The translations under genes were made by a program, and so were the position numbers. A stretch of 64,000 nucleotides of DNA from Streptomyces sp. TLI_235 (GTDB taxonomy: Bacteria; Actinomycetota; Actinomycetes; Streptomycetales; Streptomycetaceae): contig NSGV01000002.1 in NCBI GenBank assembly GCA_002300355.1, positions 806,001 through 870,000 on the forward strand, written 5' to 3'. Of this stretch, positions 49,690-58,781 are shown one piece after another; within the stretch, counting starts at the first letter, position 1, and each line of letters starts with the position of its first letter. Under the pieces are notes generated by a model. That model saw only the letters and a list, made by a program, of their open reading frames with translations, searched no databases and was not told the DNA's origin.

Positions 49690-50880
49690 CTATGCGGCGA
49701 CCCTCACACCGGCCCGGTCGGGCGCGGTGGCCAGGCGGCGCTTGCGCTTCGGCATGCCGAAGGTCGGGTGGGCGATGCCCCACCCGGCCCCCTTGAGCAC
49801 GCCCGACTTGAGCCGCGCGGCGGTCCGGCCGCCCAGGTACCAGGACTTCGACCGGACGTCCCCGTCCACCATCTGGAAGATCGCGTCCCGGCGCCCGAGG
49901 CTGATGTGGTTGCCGTGGTACTTCAGCCCGGTGGTCGGGACCTTGCTGTCCGTCAGGCGCGCGATGATCGCGGCGGTCGCCTGCAGGGTGGTGAATCCGG
50001 CCGAGGCGCAGGACATCGGCAGCGGCCGCCCGCTCTCGCCGATCGCGTGGGCGCAGTCGCCGGCGGCGTAGACGTCCGGGTGCGAGACCGAGCGCATGGT
50101 GCGGTCGACGACGATCTGGCCGGTCTCGGCGACCTCCAGGCCGCCGGCGGCCGCGATGGGGTGCACGGCGAACCCGGCCGACCACACCGTCACGTCGGCC
50201 GGGATGGAGGTACCGTCGGCGGCGATCGCCCGTGTCGGCTCGACGGCTTCGATGCCGGTGTGCTCGTGGACGGTGATGCCGAGCCGGTCGAAGGCCTGGC
50301 GCAGGTGACGGCGGGCCTTCGGGGAGAGCCAGGCGCCCGGCTCGCCGCGGGCGGCGAGCGCGACCGAGAGGTCGGGCCGGGACTCCGCGAACTCGGTGGC
50401 GGCCTCGATGCCGGTCAGCCCCTCACCGACGACCAGCACGGTACCGCCCTCGCCCAGGCCGGCCAGGCGCTCGCGCAGACGCAGCGCCGAGGACAGGCCG
50501 GTCACGTCGAAGGCGTGCTCGGCCACGCCGGGGACGCCATGGTGGGCCACGGAGCTGCCGAGCGTGTACAGAAGCGTGTCGTACGCGATCTCGCCGTCGC
50601 CGTCCTTGCCGGTCACGGCGACAGTCCTGCGCTCGGCGTCGACGCCGGTGACGCGCGCCAGGCGCAGCCGCACCCCGGTGCCCGCGAACACGTCGGCGAG
50701 CTTGCGGAACGCGAGGTCCTGGCCGGTCGCGAGCTGGTGGAGCCGCATCCGCTCGACGAAGTCGGGTACGGCGTTGACCACGGTGATCTCGGTGTCGGCG
50801 GGCGAGAGCCGACGGGCCAGGTTCCCGGCGGCGAAGGCCCCGGCGTATCCGGCGCCGAGTACGACGATGCGGTGCTTCAT
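49690..50880 (-). CDS. FAD-dependent pyridine-nucleotide oxidoreductase (NDH-2-like)
   Basis: The 396-residue flavoprotein has two dinucleotide folds: HRIVVLGAGYAGAFAAGNLA for FAD and GGTVLVVGEGLTGIEAATEF for NAD(P)H, plus the FAD-closing VYAAGDCAHAIG. It resembles type II NADH dehydrogenases in size and order, but lacks the long hydrophobic C-terminal anchor. ATG 50880 follows AGGAGC. It precedes sigJ and is probably its co-regulated partner, as is usual for ECF41 loci. Electron acceptor unknown. Confidence 0.88.
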   Translation of the reverse strand: MKHRIVVLGAGYAGAFAAGNLARRLSPADTEITVVNAVPDFVERMRLHQLATGQDLAFRKLADVFAGTGVRLRLARVTGVDAERRTVAVTGKDGDGEIAYDTLLYTLGSSVAHHGVPGVAEHAFDVTGLSSALRLRERLAGLGEGGTVLVVGEGLTGIEAATEFAESRPDLSVALAARGEPGAWLSPKARRHLRQAFDRLGITVHEHTGIEAVEPTRAIAADGTSIPADVTVWSAGFAVHPIAAAGGLEVAETGQIVVDRTMRSVSHPDVYAAGDCAHAIGESGRPLPMSCASAGFTTLQATAAIIARLTDSKVPTTGLKYHGNHISLGRRDAIFQMVDGDVRSKSWYLGGRTAARLKSGVLKGAGWGIAHPTFGMPKRKRRLATAPDRAGVRVAA

Positions 50881-51020
50881 GGCGTTGCTCCTGTCTCGTT
50901 CGCGTGCCCCTTGAACGAGACGGCGCCCCGATTGCTGACAGGAGTCGGGTGTGACGCGGGTCACCGATGTACAGGTCCGCCCGTTCGCTCCGCATGGCCT
51001 CTCGGGGGTGGGAACGATGC

Positions 51021-52124
51021 CTACGGCGTGCCGGGAAGACGGACCGTCACAAGGAGACCGCCGGCGGGGCGGGGGACGAGGTCGAGGGTCCCGTCGTGGG
51101 CGCGGACGATGCTGTGCACGATGGCCAGGCCGAGGCCGACGCCGGCGTGCTCGTCGGTGCGCACGCGTTCCGTTCCGCGGTGGAAGGGTTCGGTGAGGGT
51201 CGGTACCAGGTCCGGTGGGAGCCGACGGCCCGTGTTCTCGACCCGCAGCACGCTCGTGTCGCCGTCCGCCTCGGTGTGGACCGTCACGGTGCCGCCGGCG
51301 GGGAGGTTGTGGACGATGGCGTTCTGGACGAGGTTCGTCACCATCCGCAGCATGAGCTCCGCGGAGCCGCTGGTCCGGGCCGCCCCGCCGGTGACGTCGA
51401 GCGTGATCCGGCGCTGTTCGGCGAGGGGAAGCAGCGTTTCGGCGGCTTCTTCGGCGATGAGGGAGAGGTCGACGCTCTCGCGGGTGAGGTTTCCGCGGTC
51501 GCCGCGGCTGAGCACCAGGAGGGCCTCGGTGAGGTCGATCGCCCGCGTGTTGACGGCGTGCAGGCGTTCGATGAGTTCATCCCGGTCCCGCGTGGGGTCC
51601 TTGCGGGCGACGTCGAGGAGCGTCCGCGAGATCGCCAGCGGGGTGCGCAGTTCGTGGGAGGCGTTCGCTGCGAACCTCTGCTGCTCGGCGACGTGGGACT
51701 CGAGTTGTTCGAGCATCGAGTCGAACGCGTCGGAGAGTTCGCGGAACTCGTCCTGGCGGCCCTTCACGCGGATCCGGTGGGACAGCGACCCGCTCCCGGC
51801 CGTCCGTGCCGCATCCGTGATCCGGGTGAGTGGTGCGAGCATCCGGCCGGCGAGGACCCACCCTCCCACGAGGCCGAGCACCAGCAGGAAAACCAGCACT
51901 GCGGCCGCCCTCGGAGCGAAGACGTGCAGGAGGTTGGACCGGATGGGAAAGACACCGGGGGTGAGGGTGCCGGTGGAGCCGGGGACGATGAGCGCACGAT
52001 CGGGGACGTACCGCAGGAGGAACACCCACACCGCCGCGAGCAGCACGACGCCGGCGAGCATGAGGAACCCGGCGTAGCTGAGAGTGAGCTTGAGGCGAAC
52101 GCTCAACCCGGGCGCTCTATCCAC
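51021..52124 (-). CDS. Two-component sensor histidine kinase
   Basis: The 367-residue kinase starts at GTG 52124 behind GAGGGAGGAGG and overlaps the response regulator stop by eight bases. Two transmembrane helices (about 12-32 and 62-84) flank a short extracytoplasmic loop, followed by HAMP, HisKA with NASHELRTPLAI, and an ATPase domain (NLVQNAIVHN; ENTGRRLPPD; GVGLGLAIVHS). The N-terminal sensor loop is only about 30 residues, so sensing is probably within the membrane or through a partner such as the neighbouring VanZ protein. Confidence 0.92.
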   Translation of the reverse strand: MDRAPGLSVRLKLTLSYAGFLMLAGVVLLAAVWVFLLRYVPDRALIVPGSTGTLTPGVFPIRSNLLHVFAPRAAAVLVFLLVLGLVGGWVLAGRMLAPLTRITDAARTAGSGSLSHRIRVKGRQDEFRELSDAFDSMLEQLESHVAEQQRFAANASHELRTPLAISRTLLDVARKDPTRDRDELIERLHAVNTRAIDLTEALLVLSRGDRGNLTRESVDLSLIAEEAAETLLPLAEQRRITLDVTGGAARTSGSAELMLRMVTNLVQNAIVHNLPAGGTVTVHTEADGDTSVLRVENTGRRLPPDLVPTLTEPFHRGTERVRTDEHAGVGLGLAIVHSIVRAHDGTLDLVPRPAGGLLVTVRLPGTP

Positions 52125-52812
52125 GGCCTCCTCCCTCGGGTCCGGCCTCCGGTTGCGTGTCGATGCGGTAGCCGACGCCGGGCACCGTGGCGATGATCCA
52201 TGGTTCGCCGAGCCGTTTGCGCAGGGCGGAGACGGTGATGCGCACGGCGTTGGTGAGGGGGTCGGCGTTCTCGTCCCAGGCCCGTTCCAGCAGCTCCTCG
52301 GCGCTGACGACACCGCCCTCGGCGGCGACGAGGACGTCCAGCACGGCGAACTGTTTGCGGGTGAGCGCGACGTAGCGTCCGTCGCGGAAGACCTCCCGGC
52401 GGAAGGGGTCGAGCCGCAGGCCCGCGATCTCGCGGACCGGGGGCCGGGCGTACGCGCGTCTGCGGTCGAGCGCCCTCAGCCGCAGGACGAGCTCGCGCAG
52501 GTCGAACGGTTTGGTGAGGTAGTCGTCGGCGCCGAGTTCGAACCCGGAGGCCTTGTCGTCGATCCGGTCGGCAGCGGTGAGCATGAGGATCGGGATGCCG
52601 CTGCCGGAGGCGACGATGCGCCGGGCGATCTCGTCGCCGGAGGGGCCGGGGATGTCGCGGTCGAGGACCGCGAGGTCGTAGGAATTGACGCTGAGCAGTT
52701 CCAGGGCGGAGTCGCCGTCGCCGGCGATGTCGGCGGCGATCGCCTCCAGCCGCAGCCCGTCACGGACGGCTTCGGCCAGGTAGGGCTCGTCCTCCACGAT
52801 CAGTACGCGCAT
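52117..52812 (-). CDS. OmpR-family response regulator
   Basis: A complete OmpR/PhoB-type regulator of 231 residues. The receiver has VEDE at 7-10, phosphoacceptor in LAVLDRDIPGPSGDEI, Thr in MLTAADR and Lys in YLTKPFDLREL. The winged helix contains LTRKQFAVLDVLVAAEGGVV and the recognition helix VRITVSALRKRLGEPWII. It pairs with the overlapping kinase gene. Confidence 0.95.
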   Translation of the reverse strand: MRVLIVEDEPYLAEAVRDGLRLEAIAADIAGDGDSALELLSVNSYDLAVLDRDIPGPSGDEIARRIVASGSGIPILMLTAADRIDDKASGFELGADDYLTKPFDLRELVLRLRALDRRRAYARPPVREIAGLRLDPFRREVFRDGRYVALTRKQFAVLDVLVAAEGGVVSAEELLERAWDENADPLTNAVRITVSALRKRLGEPWIIATVPGVGYRIDTQPEAGPEGGGRG

Positions 52813-52879
52813 GTCGGAAGCCTAAGCAGCAGGCCGTATCGCCGACGTATGCGGGGACGGGTGGACCACCGGACGCGAC

Positions 52880-53584
52880 TCAGCCTGCCGGTGCCGGCAC
52901 GGGGCGAGACTGGTCCGACGGCGCTTGCGCCGTGGTGCACCACCAGCGGCGCGACGCCAGCGCGGCCAGCACGGCGCCGGCGGCGTTGACCAGGACGTCG
53001 TCCACGGAGGACACCCGGTCGAGCCGCAGGACGTACTGCGCGGTTTCGACCAGGATGGAGCAGCCCGCCCCGAGTGCCAGGATCCGCGGCACGGACGCCA
53101 GCGCCGCGACCCGCATCGGGGCGAAGAACCCCAGCGCCGCGAACACGAGCAGGTTGCCGGCGATCCCGAGCGACCCCATCGTGACCAGGTCGCGCAGCGG
53201 TACCAGGCTCACCCGGGCGGGGGCGGTGCCGGCCCCGGCGCCCGGCATCATGGTCAGCCACAGGAACGGCACCGTCCCGTGGACCATGCCCACCTCGGCC
53301 AGCGACGTCCGCCAGGCGGATGCGAGGCCGGCGGCACGCCGACGTCGCGCCAGCGCCCACACCACCAGCGCGGCCAACGGCACCGTGACCAGCGTCATGA
53401 GCACCACGCCGTTGAACGTGTCGAAGCAGCCGTGCCACCGCCCGGCCATGCACGTCGGAGCGGACATCATGAGCGGCCTCCGCACGACGAACGCGGCGCT
53501 CGCCATGCCGAGGACCGCCAGGCCGAGGAGCACGATCCTGCGCGCGCGGCGGGGCGGTGCCGACAGGGATGCGTTGTGAGTCAT
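52880..53584 (-). CDS. VanZ-family membrane protein
   Basis: The 234-residue protein has about five transmembrane helices and the VanZ signature blocks LRDLVTMGSLGIAGNLLVFA, ALGAGCSILVETAQYVLRLD and SSVDDVLVNAAGAVLAAL. VanZ-like proteins are associated with teicoplanin resistance or lipid-carrier processes, but most have no known role. It lies 68 bases upstream of the two-component pair on the same strand and may be part of its output or sensing. Confidence 0.85.
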   Translation of the reverse strand: MTHNASLSAPPRRARRIVLLGLAVLGMASAAFVVRRPLMMSAPTCMAGRWHGCFDTFNGVVLMTLVTVPLAALVVWALARRRRAAGLASAWRTSLAEVGMVHGTVPFLWLTMMPGAGAGTAPARVSLVPLRDLVTMGSLGIAGNLLVFAALGFFAPMRVAALASVPRILALGAGCSILVETAQYVLRLDRVSSVDDVLVNAAGAVLAALASRRWWCTTAQAPSDQSRPVPAPAG

Positions 53585-53758
53585 GCCCCCATGGGAGCCG
53601 AAGGGCCGTTGTGGTGGCGTATGCGATTTTCGATACGCCCGCGATACACGGAGTCCCCGGCATCAAGGAACGGGCGCAAGCCGGCAGTCGACCGGGTTCG
53701 GTCCGGCGAGCCTCCGCACGGTAGGAGTGGTGCGGCGGGAACGCCCGGTCGTTGTGCG

Positions 53759-53775
53759 GCGAATTCGTGATTCGC
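53759..53775. promoter_or_regulatory. Possible autoregulatory operator of the TetR gene
   Basis: GCGAAT and ATTCGC are inverted around TCGTG, 33 bases before the TetR start, a usual place for self-repression. It is short, so chance is possible. Confidence 0.35.
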
Positions 53776-53807
53776 GCCTGGAACACCCGATGCGGCACAG
53801 TGATCCC

Positions 53808-54467
53808 ATGAAGGCGCAGACGGGGACAGACCATCGCCCGCCGTCCGGGGCGGTCCGCCGTCGGCCCGTCCAGCAGCGCAGCCAGGAACGGTACGAGCGA
53901 CTGTTGGACGCCTGCGCGGGCCTGCTGGACGAGGTCGGCCCGACCGCGCTGACGACCAAGGAGGTCGCCCACCGGGCGCAGGTGCCGATCGGCACGCTGT
54001 ACCAGTTCTTCTCGGGCAAGGAGAGCCTGTTGGGCGCGCTCGCCGAGCGGAACCTGGAGAGCTTCCTCGCCCGGCTGGCCGTCCGGATCGAGGCGGCGGA
54101 ACCGGTCGGCATCCCCGGTTTCGTCGACCTGGCGGTGGACGAGTTCGTCGCCATGAAGCGCAGCGTGGCCGGGTTCGGGCACCTGGATTTCGGGCTGGTC
54201 GGCTCCGTGCCCGGCGATCTGCGGGACGACCAGCACCTGCTCGACCGCGACCTGGACAACAACGCGGCGGTGGCGGAGCGGATCGGTGCCCTCGGTGGCG
54301 AGTTGTTCGCCTACCCGGGCTTCGCGCTGGCCCTGCGGGTGGCGCTGGAGTGCGCGGACGCCGTCCTCAAGGTGGCGTTCCGGCTGGACCCGCAGGGCGA
54401 TCCGGCGCTGATCGCCGAGTGCAAGCGGTTGCTGCGCGGCTACCTGGCGGAGCGCCCGGCGGCCTGA
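53808..54467 (+). CDS. TetR-family transcriptional regulator
   Basis: The 219-residue protein has the TetR DNA-binding domain at about 20-70: RRRPVQQRSQERYERLLDAC, LTTKEVAHRAQVPIGTLYQF and FSGKESLLGALAERN, with the GTLYQFF recognition helix intact. The ligand domain (about 75-205) contains a GFGHLDFG pocket region of unknown specificity. ATG 53808 is chosen; ATG 53790 in frame is an alternative. Its target is unknown; it is convergent with the GH87-like glucanase gene. Confidence 0.9.
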   Translation: MKAQTGTDHRPPSGAVRRRPVQQRSQERYERLLDACAGLLDEVGPTALTTKEVAHRAQVPIGTLYQFFSGKESLLGALAERNLESFLARLAVRIEAAEPVGIPGFVDLAVDEFVAMKRSVAGFGHLDFGLVGSVPGDLRDDQHLLDRDLDNNAAVAERIGALGGELFAYPGFALALRVALECADAVLKVAFRLDPQGDPALIAECKRLLRGYLAERPAA

Positions 54468-54482
54468 AGCCCGGACGGAAAG

Positions 54483-54516
54483 GCGGATGCCCACCTCCGG
54501 CGAGGTGGGCATCCGC
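54483..54516. terminator. Bidirectional 15-bp hairpin terminator
   Basis: GCGGATGCCCACCTC and GAGGTGGGCATCCGC form a perfect stem around CGGC between the convergent TetR and glucanase genes. Confidence 0.88.
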
Positions 54517-54532
54517 TGCCAGGTCTTCGCCG

Positions 54533-57382
54533 TCAGGAGGCGAAGGCCTGGAGTTCGGAGAGCTGGCCGGCGGGCCAGGCGGTGTTGCCGGTGACGGTGA
54601 TCCGCAGGTAGCGGGTCGAGTTGGCCGGCAGGTTGATCGTCACCGTGTTGCCGGTGGCCGGGTCGAAGGTGTAGCCGGCCGAGCCCACCAGGGTGGTGAA
54701 CGAGGATCCGTCGGTGGACCCGGAGACCGACAGCGTCTGCGTCCGGGCGTTCCACGCCGAGGCCGGCGGCAGCTTCAGCACCGCCTTGCCGAGGCTCACC
54801 GCACAGCCCAGGTCGACCTGCACCCACTGCGGGAAGGCGTTGTTGGCACTCTCCCAGTACGAATTCGCGTCGCCGTCCACCGCGTTGCCCGCACCGTAGG
54901 ACTGGATGGTGCCGGAGGCGGTGGCCGGGCGGCCCTGCGCGATGTTGCCGGTGCCGGTCGGGCAGGTCGGCGACGGCGAGGAGGTCTGGCCGCTGCCGCG
55001 GTAAGCCTGGAGTTCGGAGAGCTGGCCGGCGGGCCAGGCGGTGTTGCCGGTGACGGTGATCCGCAGGTAGCGGGTCGAGTTGGCCGGCAGGTTGATCGTC
55101 ACCGTGTTGCCGGTGGCCGGGTCGAAGGTGTAGCCGGCCGAGCCCACCAGGGTGGTGAACGAGGATCCGTCGGTGGACCCGGAGACCGACAGCGTCTGCG
55201 TCCGGGCGTTCCACACCGAGGCCGGCGGCAGCTTCAGCACCGCCTTGCCGAGGCTCACCGCACAGCCCAGGTCGACCTGCACCCACTGCGGGAAGGCGTT
55301 GTTGGCACTCTCCCAGTACGAATTCGCGTCGCCGTCCACCGCGTCTCCCGCACCGTAGGACTGGTTGGTGCCGGAGGCGGTGGCCGGGCGGCCCTGCGCG
55401 ATGTTGCCGGTGCCGGTCGGGCAGGTCGGCGACGGCGAGGAGGACGGGCTGGGCGACGGCGAGGAGGAGGACTGCGACGGGCTGGGCGAGGGGCTGGAGG
55501 TGCCCGGGTCGGAGGGCACGCCGTTGTACGTCCAGACCGGGTTCGGCCAGGTGCCGGTGCAGGTGGAGCCGGTGAGGCCGGAGTTGCCGCCGCCGTCGGT
55601 GATGACGAAGCCGGTGCCCACGCAGTTGTGGATCGGCGTGGCGGACTGCGCGATGTTGGTGGCCTTCACGTTGGCGAACTTCAGGGTGGCGTTGGCCTGC
55701 GCCTGGACGGCGTAGGTGCCGGCGCCGTTGATGTTCACATTGGTGAAGTTGATGCCGTTGGCCGCGCCCTCGATGGTCTGGATGGCCTCGTAGGAGCTGT
55801 CCAGGATGTCGGTGTCGGTGATGTTGATCGTCGCGCCGCTGATCGGCTCGTTGAGTCCGCTGAACCAGACCGCGCCGACGCCGAAGTTCCAGTTGTAGTC
55901 GCTGTTGCCGGTGCGGATGAGGGTGTTGCGGGCGGCGGTGATGGTGCCCGCGACGGCGGTGCCGCTGCCGGAGTTCACGCCCGGGTAGCGGTTGGCGATG
56001 TGCAGGCCGCCGCCGTTGGTGATGGTGTCCGACATGACGTTGTCGGAGATGGTGAAGTCGCGGCCGCCGTAGGTGACGATGTTGTTGGCCAGGATCGGCA
56101 GCACCACGGTGTTGTGGGTGAAGCTGTCGTTGGTGTTCGGCTTGTCCTGCGGCCAGGACGCGAGGCCGTCGTCGCCGGTGTTGCGGACGAAGGTGTTGGT
56201 GACCGTCGAGTTGGTGACGCCGGTGTGGAAGTTCACGCCGTCGGCGGTCTGGTCGAGGATGCGGCTGTTCTTGATGGTGAGGCGGTCCATCGGACCGTCC
56301 ATCCAGGCGCCCACCTTGGTGTGCTGCAGCCACAGGTTGTCGACGGTGGAGTCGGACATCGCGCCGCCGAGGGCGTTGACCTGGTCCTCGTCGACCCGCT
56401 CGCGGATGTCGCCGATGATCGCGAAGTCCTTGAGGGTGACGTCGGAGCTGCCGCCCTGGTTGGCCCACTTGCCGTAGATGCCCGCCGCGTTGGCGCGGTT
56501 GATCGGGTCGCGTCCGCCGAGCACCGAGTACCACGGCCCGGCGCCGACCAGGGTCACCTTGTCGACGATCACGTGGCTGTACAGGGTGAAGGTGCCCTGC
56601 GGGATGTAGACGGTCCTGCCCTGCGCCGCGCCCGCGTTGACCGCGGCCTGGAACGTGGCGGTGGAGTCGGTGGCACCGGTCGGGTCGGCCCCGAAGTCGG
56701 CGACCACGTCGAGGGCGCCGGCCGGCCTGGCGATCGGCGCGGCGACGTTCTCGAAGTCCGCCAGGTCGATGGTGAAGGTCGGCGACTGCGCGGTGGCGGC
56801 GACCTGCAGACGGATCTTGGTGCCGGCCGGGTAGGTCTGGCCGAGCAGGGTGCGGGTCTCGTCGTAGAAGTGGTGCGGGTTGGTGTCGCCCGGGTTGTTG
56901 TTGAACGGGTAACCACCGTAGTACCAGCTGTACCTCGAGGTGACGGGGACGCTCTTCAGCTTCGCGCCGTCGACCAGCAGGTCGATCGAGGCGTCGCGGC
57001 CCTTGCCGTCCGGGGAGTCCGGCAGGCTGTACCGGAAGTCGATCGAGTTGGCCGCCTGCGGCAGCGTGAACTCGACGTACTGGCCGGTCCCACTGAGGGT
57101 GACGGCCTGGCGGCCGGACGCCTCGGACGGCAGCGAGCCGTACTTGCGGTCCGGGCCGATCACGGTGCCGTTGGTGGCGGCGTACTCCGCCTCCTGCTCG
57201 ACGAACGGCACGGTCGCTCCACGGCCCGGGACGTTCAGCGGGGAGACGGCGGGCACGCCCGCGGCGTGCGCGGCGCCCGCGTTCGCCAGGACGGCGGTCA
57301 GGAGGCCGACGGTGCCGAGGGCTGTCGCTGTCAGGGCGGCGACGGTGCGCCTTCCGTGCCGTGTGGGGGGTGGTTGCTGCAT
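54533..57382 (-). CDS. Secreted GH87-like alpha-glucanase (mycodextranase type) with two discoidin domains
   Basis: The 949-residue protein has a signal peptide ending after AHA at residue 40, a CBM35-like beta-sandwich (about 55-190), a right-handed beta-helix (about 200-610) and a Pro/Ser linker (about 650-690). Two F5/8-type C (CBM32-like) domains, each about 125 residues, end the protein. The helix carries blocks typical of GH87 alpha-1,3-glucanases: FGADPTGATDSTATFQAAVN, DFAIIGDIRERVDEDQVNAL and the acidic cluster ILDQTADGVNFHTG...RNTGDDGLASW, where catalytic aspartates are expected. It probably attacks fungal or dental-type alpha-glucans outside the cell. ATG 57382 is chosen; GTG 57394 is an alternative. 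Confidence 0.78.
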   Translation of the reverse strand: MQQPPPTRHGRRTVAALTATALGTVGLLTAVLANAGAAHAAGVPAVSPLNVPGRGATVPFVEQEAEYAATNGTVIGPDRKYGSLPSEASGRQAVTLSGTGQYVEFTLPQAANSIDFRYSLPDSPDGKGRDASIDLLVDGAKLKSVPVTSRYSWYYGGYPFNNNPGDTNPHHFYDETRTLLGQTYPAGTKIRLQVAATAQSPTFTIDLADFENVAAPIARPAGALDVVADFGADPTGATDSTATFQAAVNAGAAQGRTVYIPQGTFTLYSHVIVDKVTLVGAGPWYSVLGGRDPINRANAAGIYGKWANQGGSSDVTLKDFAIIGDIRERVDEDQVNALGGAMSDSTVDNLWLQHTKVGAWMDGPMDRLTIKNSRILDQTADGVNFHTGVTNSTVTNTFVRNTGDDGLASWPQDKPNTNDSFTHNTVVLPILANNIVTYGGRDFTISDNVMSDTITNGGGLHIANRYPGVNSGSGTAVAGTITAARNTLIRTGNSDYNWNFGVGAVWFSGLNEPISGATINITDTDILDSSYEAIQTIEGAANGINFTNVNINGAGTYAVQAQANATLKFANVKATNIAQSATPIHNCVGTGFVITDGGGNSGLTGSTCTGTWPNPVWTYNGVPSDPGTSSPSPSPSQSSSSPSPSPSSSPSPTCPTGTGNIAQGRPATASGTNQSYGAGDAVDGDANSYWESANNAFPQWVQVDLGCAVSLGKAVLKLPPASVWNARTQTLSVSGSTDGSSFTTLVGSAGYTFDPATGNTVTINLPANSTRYLRITVTGNTAWPAGQLSELQAYRGSGQTSSPSPTCPTGTGNIAQGRPATASGTIQSYGAGNAVDGDANSYWESANNAFPQWVQVDLGCAVSLGKAVLKLPPASAWNARTQTLSVSGSTDGSSFTTLVGSAGYTFDPATGNTVTINLPANSTRYLRITVTGNTAWPAGQLSELQAFAS
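54546..55463 (-). repeat. Two near-identical 459-bp discoidin-domain repeats
   Basis: The segments starting at 54546 and 55005 are 459 bases (153 codons) apart and nearly identical for over 400 bases, including silent positions. They encode the two C-terminal discoidin domains plus linkers, indicating a recent in-frame duplication or ongoing gene conversion. Confidence 0.92.
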
Positions 57383-57716
57383 CTGCGGCTGCACATCCTT
57401 GCCGATGGTGGGGGTGCTCCGGATGGAGGGCAAGTGCCCGACTGCCGCACCGCACTGACGCCGCGTCGAACCCGCGCCGGGGCGGCCCGCGACTTCCGCC
57501 GGGCGTGGCGAGACTACGAGCAGCGGATGCACGAAGTCCATACCCGTGCGCAAAAAATCGATCGAAGTCTGCAATTTAAATGCTGTAGGTCGGCAAGGAT
57601 GTGATCAGTGCTCGGACGTAGGGAGTTGGGATCCGGCCGCCCCCATTGCGGGCGGTGAAACCGCGCCGCAGAGTGGAAGCACAGTTCAGTGCCGAGAGTC
57701 ACCGAGGAGCATGATC
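57383..57716. other. Divergent promoter region of glucanase and DUF1918 genes
   Basis: No gene is supported in these 334 bases. An AT-rich patch (CAAAAAATCG...TTTAAATG, 57551-57581) stands out from the GC-rich surroundings and is the likely core promoter area for the glucanase. Confidence 0.4.
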
Positions 57717-57911
57717 ATGCAAGCCACCGTAGGCGACCAGCTCCACATCCACAGCCGGTCCGTCGGCATGGTGGACCGCAAGGGCGAGATCATCGAGGTC
57801 CGCGGCACCGACGGCGAGCCCCCGTACCTTGTCCGCTTCGAGGACGGCCACGACGGGCTGGTGTACCCCGGGCCCGACTGCGTCATCGAGCACCAGCAGG
57901 AACGCCGCTGA
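57717..57911 (+). CDS. DUF1918 small protein
   Basis: The 64-residue protein matches the DUF1918 SH3-like fold: GDQLHIHSRSVGMVDRKGEI, EVRGTDGEPPYLVRFEDGHD and GLVYPGPDCVIEH. ATG 57717 has GAGGAGC at better spacing than ATG 57711. The family is common in actinobacteria and of unknown function. The DedA gene follows after three bases. Confidence 0.9.
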   Translation: MQATVGDQLHIHSRSVGMVDRKGEIIEVRGTDGEPPYLVRFEDGHDGLVYPGPDCVIEHQQERR

Positions 57912-57914
57912 CGG

Positions 57915-58781
57915 TTGCCCGCGCCCCCGCTGCCGGGCCCGCTGGCCCACCTGGCCCCACTGCTGGACGACTACGGCTATCTGGCAGTGGGCCTGCTCGT
58001 GCTGCTCGACAACTGCGGCATCCCGGTGCCGGGCCAGACCGTCCTGGTGCTGGCCGCCGTCTACGCGGGCACCGGCCGGATGTCCATCGCGGTCGTGGTC
58101 GCGGTGGCGTTCACCGCCGCTGCGGTCGGCAACTCCCTCGGCTACCTGATCGGCCGCACCGGCGGCCACGCCTTCGTCCACCGCTGGGGCCGGTACGTCG
58201 CGCTCACCCCGGCCCGGATGGCCAAAGCCGAGGGCTTCTTCCGGCGCAACGGCGTCAAGGTCGTCGTCGTCGCCCGGTTCATCGACGTACTGCGCCAGAC
58301 CAACGGCATCATCGCCGGCACCACCGACATGGCCTGGCGGCGCTTCATGCCCGCCAACATCGTCGGCGCCGCGCTCTGGGTCGGCGTCTGGGCCGCCCTC
58401 GGCTACGCCCTCGGCACCGACATCGGCGCCCTCTACGAACGGGCGCTGCGCTACCAGGTCTACCTGCTGGTCGCGGCCGGCCTGCTGGCGGCCGGGCTCG
58501 GCCTGCGGGCCTACCTGCGGCGGCGTCGGAAGCGCCGGGCCGACGGCGGCGGTGACACGGGGGCACCCGCGGAGAACGGCCCGGCGAGGAGCGGACCGGC
58601 GCGCAACGGCCCCGCGGTGGACGGCCCGGCGAAGAGCGGCGCGCCCGAGGAGGCGCCCGGCGAGGACGCTCCCACGGACCGGGGCCCGCCCCCGCGCGAC
58701 ACGCGAGGGGGCGGGTCCGGCGCGGGCGGGCCGGGGCCGGACGGTCAGCCGAGCAGGATGACCTCGAACGGCGAGGCGTAG
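57915..58781 (+). CDS. DedA-family membrane protein with long disordered tail
   Basis: The frame opens at TTG 57915, three bases after DUF1918, giving 288 residues. The DedA core (about 15-200) has the re-entrant motif LLDNCGIPVPGQTVLVLAAV, GYLIGRTGGHAFVHRWGRYV, and the conserved RFIDVLRQTNGIIAGTTDM, which in this family supports lipid-carrier or phospholipid flipping and membrane homeostasis. The last 75 residues are a charged, Gly/Pro-rich disordered tail, overlapping the 3' end of the convergent PIG-L gene by 37 bases. The start codon is uncertain; coupling to DUF1918 supports TTG. Confidence 0.85.
   Translation: MPAPPLPGPLAHLAPLLDDYGYLAVGLLVLLDNCGIPVPGQTVLVLAAVYAGTGRMSIAVVVAVAFTAAAVGNSLGYLIGRTGGHAFVHRWGRYVALTPARMAKAEGFFRRNGVKVVVVARFIDVLRQTNGIIAGTTDMAWRRFMPANIVGAALWVGVWAALGYALGTDIGALYERALRYQVYLLVAAGLLAAGLGLRAYLRRRRKRRADGGGDTGAPAENGPARSGPARNGPAVDGPAKSGAPEEAPGEDAPTDRGPPPRDTRGGGSGAGGPGPDGQPSRMTSNGEA

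Noticed and set aside
50900..50960. ECF41-type promoter (TGTCA and CGTC) before the flavoprotein gene
   Set aside because: Both hexamers exist but only 11-12 bases apart, too short for the class consensus.
52800..57455. Very long open frames opposite or out of frame with real genes (for example 1551, 1066, 972 and 839 codons)
   Set aside because: They overlie well-supported genes (GH87-like glucanase, kdpD, L-glutamate oxidase), have no coherent domains and are the usual result of very high GC at third positions.
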